Shown here piece by piece: positions 60,786 through 64,000 of a stretch of DNA of 64,000 bases (its first letter is position 1; every line of letters starts with the position of its first letter). The notes beneath the pieces are model-generated. The model saw nothing but the letters and a program-made list of their open reading frames with translations, was not told the origin of the DNA and ran no database searches. Where the stretch lies: positions 6,659,501 through 6,723,500 of the forward strand of contig NZ_JACHMH010000001.1 of NCBI RefSeq assembly GCF_014204915.1, read 5' to 3'. The position numbers and the translations under genes are program-made. The stretch is from Crossiella cryophila. Lineage in GTDB: Bacteria > Actinomycetota > Actinomycetes > Mycobacteriales > Pseudonocardiaceae.

Positions 60786-61412
60786 ATGATGGGCGATATG
60801 CCTGGTCACCGGCTTTTCGCGATGGTGTACGACCGGATGACGGCCGCGATGGAACGCCGGGTGCTGGCCGCCCGGCGAGCCAGGCTGCTGGGTGGGCTGA
60901 CCGGGGTGGTGCTGGACGTCGGGGCGGGCACCGGGGTCAACCTGCCGTACTTCGCCAGTGCGGCGCGGGTGCTGGCCACCGAGCCGGATCCGCACATGCG
61001 GCAGCGCCTGGCCCGCCGGGTGGATCGCGCGCGGGTGCCGGTGGAGGTACTGGACTCCCCCGCCGAGGCCCTGGCCCTGCCCGACGCCAGTGTGGACACG
61101 GTGGTCTGCACGCTGGTGCTGTGCACGGTCGCGCACCCGGACCGGGCGCTGGCCGAGGCCAGACGGGTGCTGGCGCCGGGTGGACGGCTGGTGGTGCTGG
61201 AGCACGTGCGCGGCACCGGCGGGCTGGCCAGGTGGCAGGACCGGGTGGACCCGCTGTGGCGACGACTGGCCGCCGGCTGTCGCCCCAACCGGGACACCGA
61301 GGCGGCGGTGCGCCGGGCCGGGTTCGTCGTCGAGCACCGGGATGCCTTCGCCGAGCTGCCGAAGTTCACCCCGATCCGCACCATGGTCGAACTCATCGCC
61401 CGCCCAGGCTGA
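60786..61412 (+). CDS. Class I SAM-dependent methyltransferase
   Basis: The ~208-residue protein has motif I VVLDVGAGTGVNLPYF, acidic motif II VLATEPDPHM, LDSPAEALALPDASVDTVVC, LVLCTVAHPDRALAEARRVL and APGGRLVVLEHVRGTG, the ubiE/Methyltransf_11 pattern. Start may be 60786, 60789 or 60798. It is divergent from the metal importer and shares its control region. The substrate is unknown. Its end overlaps the convergent PrsW gene by 20 bp. Confidence 0.88.
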   Translation: MMGDMPGHRLFAMVYDRMTAAMERRVLAARRARLLGGLTGVVLDVGAGTGVNLPYFASAARVLATEPDPHMRQRLARRVDRARVPVEVLDSPAEALALPDASVDTVVCTLVLCTVAHPDRALAEARRVLAPGGRLVVLEHVRGTGGLARWQDRVDPLWRRLAAGCRPNRDTEAAVRRAGFVVEHRDAFAELPKFTPIRTMVELIARPG

Positions 61413-62550
61413 CCTCCTGACCGCGTCGCCCCAGGTCGGCCCGTGCGTGCGTGATCGCTTTCCGGGCCGCGGCCACCTCGGGATCAGTGGCCGCATCGGC
61501 CGCCCAGTCCTTGGCCACGGCGAGCGCGAGCTGGGCGTCCTGCAGCCGCCGGAGCAGCGCCGGGCCTGGCGGACCGAGCTGGGCGGCGGCGTGTTTGCGG
61601 GCGCGGCGGCGGGATCGGCGGGTGCGCAGGGCGCCGAGTTCCGCTGGGGTGATCATCTCGGCTGGTTCCGCGCGCAGGGTGCTGACGAACCAGCGGTACT
61701 CGTGCCGCGCGCCGTAGCGGATGGCCAGGATGAAGAAGACCACGATCAGGCCCTGCTTGACGATGACGGTCACCAGGCCGGATTCGCCGAGCAATGGCGA
61801 GTTCCACAGGAAGTGCAGGACCCAGCCACCCAGGAACAACGCGAGCGCGACCATCACCCGCCGGGCCCAGGACCGGTCGATCCTGGTCAGCGCGTACCCG
61901 ATGCCCAGGCCGACCACGCCGCTGTACACGGTGTGCGTGGCCAGGCCGGTGAGGAACCGGGCCAGCAGCACCCCGATGCCGCCCTGGACATCGCTGTTGG
62001 GGTTCTCGATCGCGTTGCTCAGCACGTAGGTGACGTTCTCGGCGAGCTGGAAGCCGAGGCCGACCATCGCGCCATAGACCAGACCGTCCAGCGGGCGCTG
62101 GACCTGTTCGCGGCCGATCACCACGATCGCGATCACGCCTAGTGCCTTGAGCGTCTCCTCGGTGGTGGGACCCGCGATGGCGGCGTACCAGTCCACCGCG
62201 AACTGGTGGCCGCCGAGTTTGGCCACCAGCTGGCCGATCGCCCCGTTCGGGCTGCCGGCCAGCGCGGTCATCGCCACACCCCACAGGAAGGCCGCGGCGA
62301 GCAGCGTGCGGGGTTCCTTCTCGAACAGGTCGATCCAGCGGATCAGCGTGTAGAGCAGGACGCCGAGCACCAGCTGCCCGGCCAGCGCGATGCCCAGTGC
62401 GACCGGGGAGGCCGCGGCGAACGGCGCGAAGGTCAGGGCGAGCAGTGGCAGGCAGGTCACCACGACCAGCAGGTAGACCCACAGCATCGCGCGCCGGGGC
62501 TGCCAGAACGCACGGGTCTGGAGCGTGCTGATGGCGCTATCCCCCTTCAC
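61393..62550 (-). CDS. PrsW family intramembrane metalloprotease
   Basis: GTG 62550 is chosen because it overlaps the upstream stop and removes an unlikely tail. The ~385-residue protein has about eight membrane helices and the PrsW motifs AGPTTEETLKALGV (Glu-Glu), GLGFQLAENVTYVLSN (Glu-Asn), FLTGLATHTVYSGVVGLGIG and WVLHFLWNSPLLG. PrsW cleaves anti-sigma factors in Bacillus; a target here is unknown. A ~100-residue Arg/Ala-rich cytosolic tail follows. Last gene of the operon starting beyond 64000. Confidence 0.9.
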   Translation of the reverse strand: MKGDSAISTLQTRAFWQPRRAMLWVYLLVVVTCLPLLALTFAPFAAASPVALGIALAGQLVLGVLLYTLIRWIDLFEKEPRTLLAAAFLWGVAMTALAGSPNGAIGQLVAKLGGHQFAVDWYAAIAGPTTEETLKALGVIAIVVIGREQVQRPLDGLVYGAMVGLGFQLAENVTYVLSNAIENPNSDVQGGIGVLLARFLTGLATHTVYSGVVGLGIGYALTRIDRSWARRVMVALALFLGGWVLHFLWNSPLLGESGLVTVIVKQGLIVVFFILAIRYGARHEYRWFVSTLRAEPAEMITPAELGALRTRRSRRRARKHAAAQLGPPGPALLRRLQDAQLALAVAKDWAADAATDPEVAAARKAITHARADLGRRGQEVSLGGR

Positions 62551-62869
62551 GGCCGGGGCCTTCGAGGACGTCAGGACGTGCGGCCTGCTCGATGGGCACC
62601 GGGCGATCACCCGTGATCACGAACGCGCCGCCGGCGACGTTCACCTGCGCCACGATCGTCTTGACCGCGAGCCGGCTGGTGGCCATGTGCACGCGGCGCC
62701 AGGCATGGGAGCACGTCGGGCAGGTCGCCCCACCGGACGGCTGCGATGCGCCGGGCTGTCCACGCCGGTCACCCGAGGATCCGGCCTCCACATCGCGATC
62801 CCTGAGGAGCAAGGTCAGCGTGCCCGCACCGCGCCAACAGTGGCGTGCGGCTGGCCGGGTGGGTCTCAT
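62537..62869 (-). CDS. Small hypothetical protein with a CxxC motif
   Basis: ATG 62869 overlaps the previous stop by four bases (ATGA) and the stop overlaps the PrsW start by 14, which supports a real 110-residue gene. It contains GGATCPTCSHAWRRVHMATS, a possible half zinc-ribbon, then RLAVKTIVAQVNVAGGAFVI, and an Arg/Gly-rich N-terminus. No family recognised. Confidence 0.6.
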   Translation of the reverse strand: MRPTRPAARHCWRGAGTLTLLLRDRDVEAGSSGDRRGQPGASQPSGGATCPTCSHAWRRVHMATSRLAVKTIVAQVNVAGGAFVITGDRPVPIEQAARPDVLEGPGREGG

Positions 62870-63405
62870 CCGCTCACCTCCACCAGGTCGAGCAGGGTGC
62901 CGATGCCGGGTTCGGTGTCCGGTGGTCCGACCAGGTTGAGGATCACCGCGGTGGTGGCGCGGCTGAGCAGCCAGACCGTGCCGTGGCGGTCGCGGTTGTG
63001 GAAGGTGGCCTGGTGGCCGGTGAGTCCGGTGTCGGTGCGCACGTCGCCGGTGAGCTGCCAGCGCAGTGCGGGTTCGGTGACGCCCAGGCCGCGCAGGTAC
63101 CGCTCCAGCGCGATCCGGCCGTTCCGCACGCCTGACTTCACCTCGACGCTGAGCCGGTCGGTGGCGCGGGTGAGGGTGAAGCCGGTGGGGTTGGTGCCTG
63201 GGGTTGGGGTCCAGCCCACCAGTGGGGTCAGGTCCAGGCGGACCCGGGCCTCCCCCGTGTCGATCACCCTGGTGTCGCCGGACCGCACCGGCGGGGTCCG
63301 GTCCGGGACGGCGGCGTTGACCAGGTCCGGTCCTATGGTCATGGCCAGCACTCCGAGCAGCACCAGCAGGGCGCCGCCGAGGCCGACCCGGTTGCGTCGG
63401 CTCAC
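62866..63405 (-). CDS. Membrane-anchored extracellular protein, unknown
   Basis: The 179-residue protein has one N-terminal membrane helix (VGLGGALLVLLGVLAMTIGP) followed by an extracellular beta-rich domain (SVEVKSGVRNGRIALERYLR, TGHQATFHNRDRHGTVWLLS) reminiscent of type VII secretion-associated (EccC-linked) small proteins, though that is not firm. It overlaps both neighbours by four bases, so it is co-translated with them. Confidence 0.7.
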   Translation of the reverse strand: MSRRNRVGLGGALLVLLGVLAMTIGPDLVNAAVPDRTPPVRSGDTRVIDTGEARVRLDLTPLVGWTPTPGTNPTGFTLTRATDRLSVEVKSGVRNGRIALERYLRGLGVTEPALRWQLTGDVRTDTGLTGHQATFHNRDRHGTVWLLSRATTAVILNLVGPPDTEPGIGTLLDLVEVSG

Positions 63406-64000
63406 CGCTGTCCCCGGACCAGGTCGCGGGCCACGATCTCCCTGGCGGCCGTGACCAGATCAGCGGTTGCCGGATTGTCCACAGTGGACTTGGCGCGGGC
63501 GGAGTCGGCCGGGATGTCCTTGGGTTTGTCCACGCCAGGGCAGTCCACCCGCGGTGCGGGCAGCGCGCCGTCGAGCAGGTAGGCGTTGACCAGGCGGTCC
63601 ACGCAGGTGTTGTTCTGGATGCCGTAGTGCGCGTGGTTGCCGTCGTCGCGCACGTTGATCAGGCGGGCCTTCTGGTGGCGGGCCATGGCCACACCGTTGG
63701 CGTGCGCGGTCTGGGTGTCGCCCTCGGACTGGACCACCAGCCCGGTCGGGTAGGCCCGCGGGCGGATCCGGGTCATCCGGTCCCTGGGCAGGTAGAAGGT
63801 GCAGTTCTTCGGGGCCATGAAGTTGACCGCGTCGGCGTAGGGGAAGGTGTCGCGAACCTGCCGCATGTCCGCGAGGTAGCCGTTGACCGCCTGCGGCCAG
63901 TACCAGTCGCAGACCACCGAGTTGTAGGTCCCCTCGGTGACCTGCTGCCGCGCCGCGTGCAGGATCGCCCCGGCGGCGGCGAGATCACCACCCGCGGCCC
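63402..64000 (-). CDS. Secreted-type alpha/beta hydrolase with TAP-like C-terminal domain, 5' end outside window
   Basis: The frame is open to the window edge (…GAILHAARQQVTEGTYNSVV). The visible ~200 residues match the TAP-like C-terminus of tripeptidyl-aminopeptidase/SlpD proteins: VCDWYWPQAVNGYLADMRQV, TGLVVQSEGDTQTAHANGVA (acid region), INVRDDGNHAHYGIQNNTCV (catalytic His, disulfide Cys) and AYLLDGALPAPRVDCPGV. The nucleophile and signal peptide lie outside. It heads the 62.5-64 kb overlapping operon. Confidence 0.85.
   Translation of the reverse strand, partial: AAGGDLAAAGAILHAARQQVTEGTYNSVVCDWYWPQAVNGYLADMRQVRDTFPYADAVNFMAPKNCTFYLPRDRMTRIRPRAYPTGLVVQSEGDTQTAHANGVAMARHQKARLINVRDDGNHAHYGIQNNTCVDRLVNAYLLDGALPAPRVDCPGVDKPKDIPADSARAKSTVDNPATADLVTAAREIVARDLVRGQR

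Overview
The window is very GC-rich (roughly 70% or more by eye), with strong G/C bias at third codon positions, many GTG starts, ATGA/GTGA gene overlaps, SARP/AfsR regulators, an F420-type LLM oxidoreductase and two natural-product loci. This points to a filamentous actinomycete, probably of the Pseudonocardiaceae type (Crossiella, Kutzneria or Actinosynnema-like). The genus is inference. No rRNA, tRNA, CRISPR array or complete insertion sequence was seen.

Layout. 1-5.4 kb: ordinary accessory genes (WYL regulator cut by the window edge, NTF2-like, DUF488, alpha/beta hydrolase with divergent TetR regulator and a duplicated operator, glutaminase, lipoprotein, LysR). 5.56-13.8 kb: a compact minus-strand lanthipeptide operon made of a kinase/cyclase synthetase with an intact LanC zinc site, an S9 peptidase, a short Cys-rich precursor absent from ordinary gene calls, and two half-size ABC exporters. 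13.8-20.2 kb: an AT-richer island of secreted proteins, including a protein with a hydrophobic hairpin and two paralogous two-domain secreted proteins. It arose by segmental duplication; one copy has decayed, and LysR debris lies between the copies. 20.3-26 kb: MFS + VOC pair, AfsR-type regulator, LLM oxidoreductase. 26.3-31 kb: three overlapping genes (DUF7064-like protein, PEP-utilising enzyme without ATP-grasp, PPDK-like protein without the PEP barrel) that look like a split phosphotransferase. 31-37.9 kb: a regulator block with two SARP/ATPase proteins (one truncated) and two LuxR proteins with degenerate receivers.

38-46.5 kb: a terpenoid locus with divergent P450, class I terpene synthase, polyprenyl diphosphate synthase, IspH with an N-terminal extension, an IspH-like protein lacking the catalytic core, Dxs and IspG, closed by a strong terminator. 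The duplicated MEP-pathway genes would supply IPP/DMAPP, the prenyl synthase the allylic substrate, the cyclase the hydrocarbon and the P450 its oxidation. 46.6-48.5 kb: an exonuclease interrupted by a 30-bp tandem repeat, and two small membrane proteins. 48.7-53.5 kb: NarL regulator, histidine kinase, ABC-2 exporter and amidohydrolase. 53.5-57.4 kb: small enzymes and secreted hydrolases. 57.5-60.7 kb: a metal-ion ABC importer with its DtxR/MntR-family repressor and a palindromic operator. 60.8-64 kb: methyltransferase, PrsW protease and a four-gene overlapping operon running off the window.

Most notable: the lanthipeptide locus (9.1-13.8 kb), the IspH-like pseudo-enzyme (42.87-43.5 kb), the split PEP/ATP phosphotransfer operon (26.3-31 kb), the exonuclease repeat expansion (46.9-47.3 kb) and the duplicated secreted hairpin island (14.6-20 kb).
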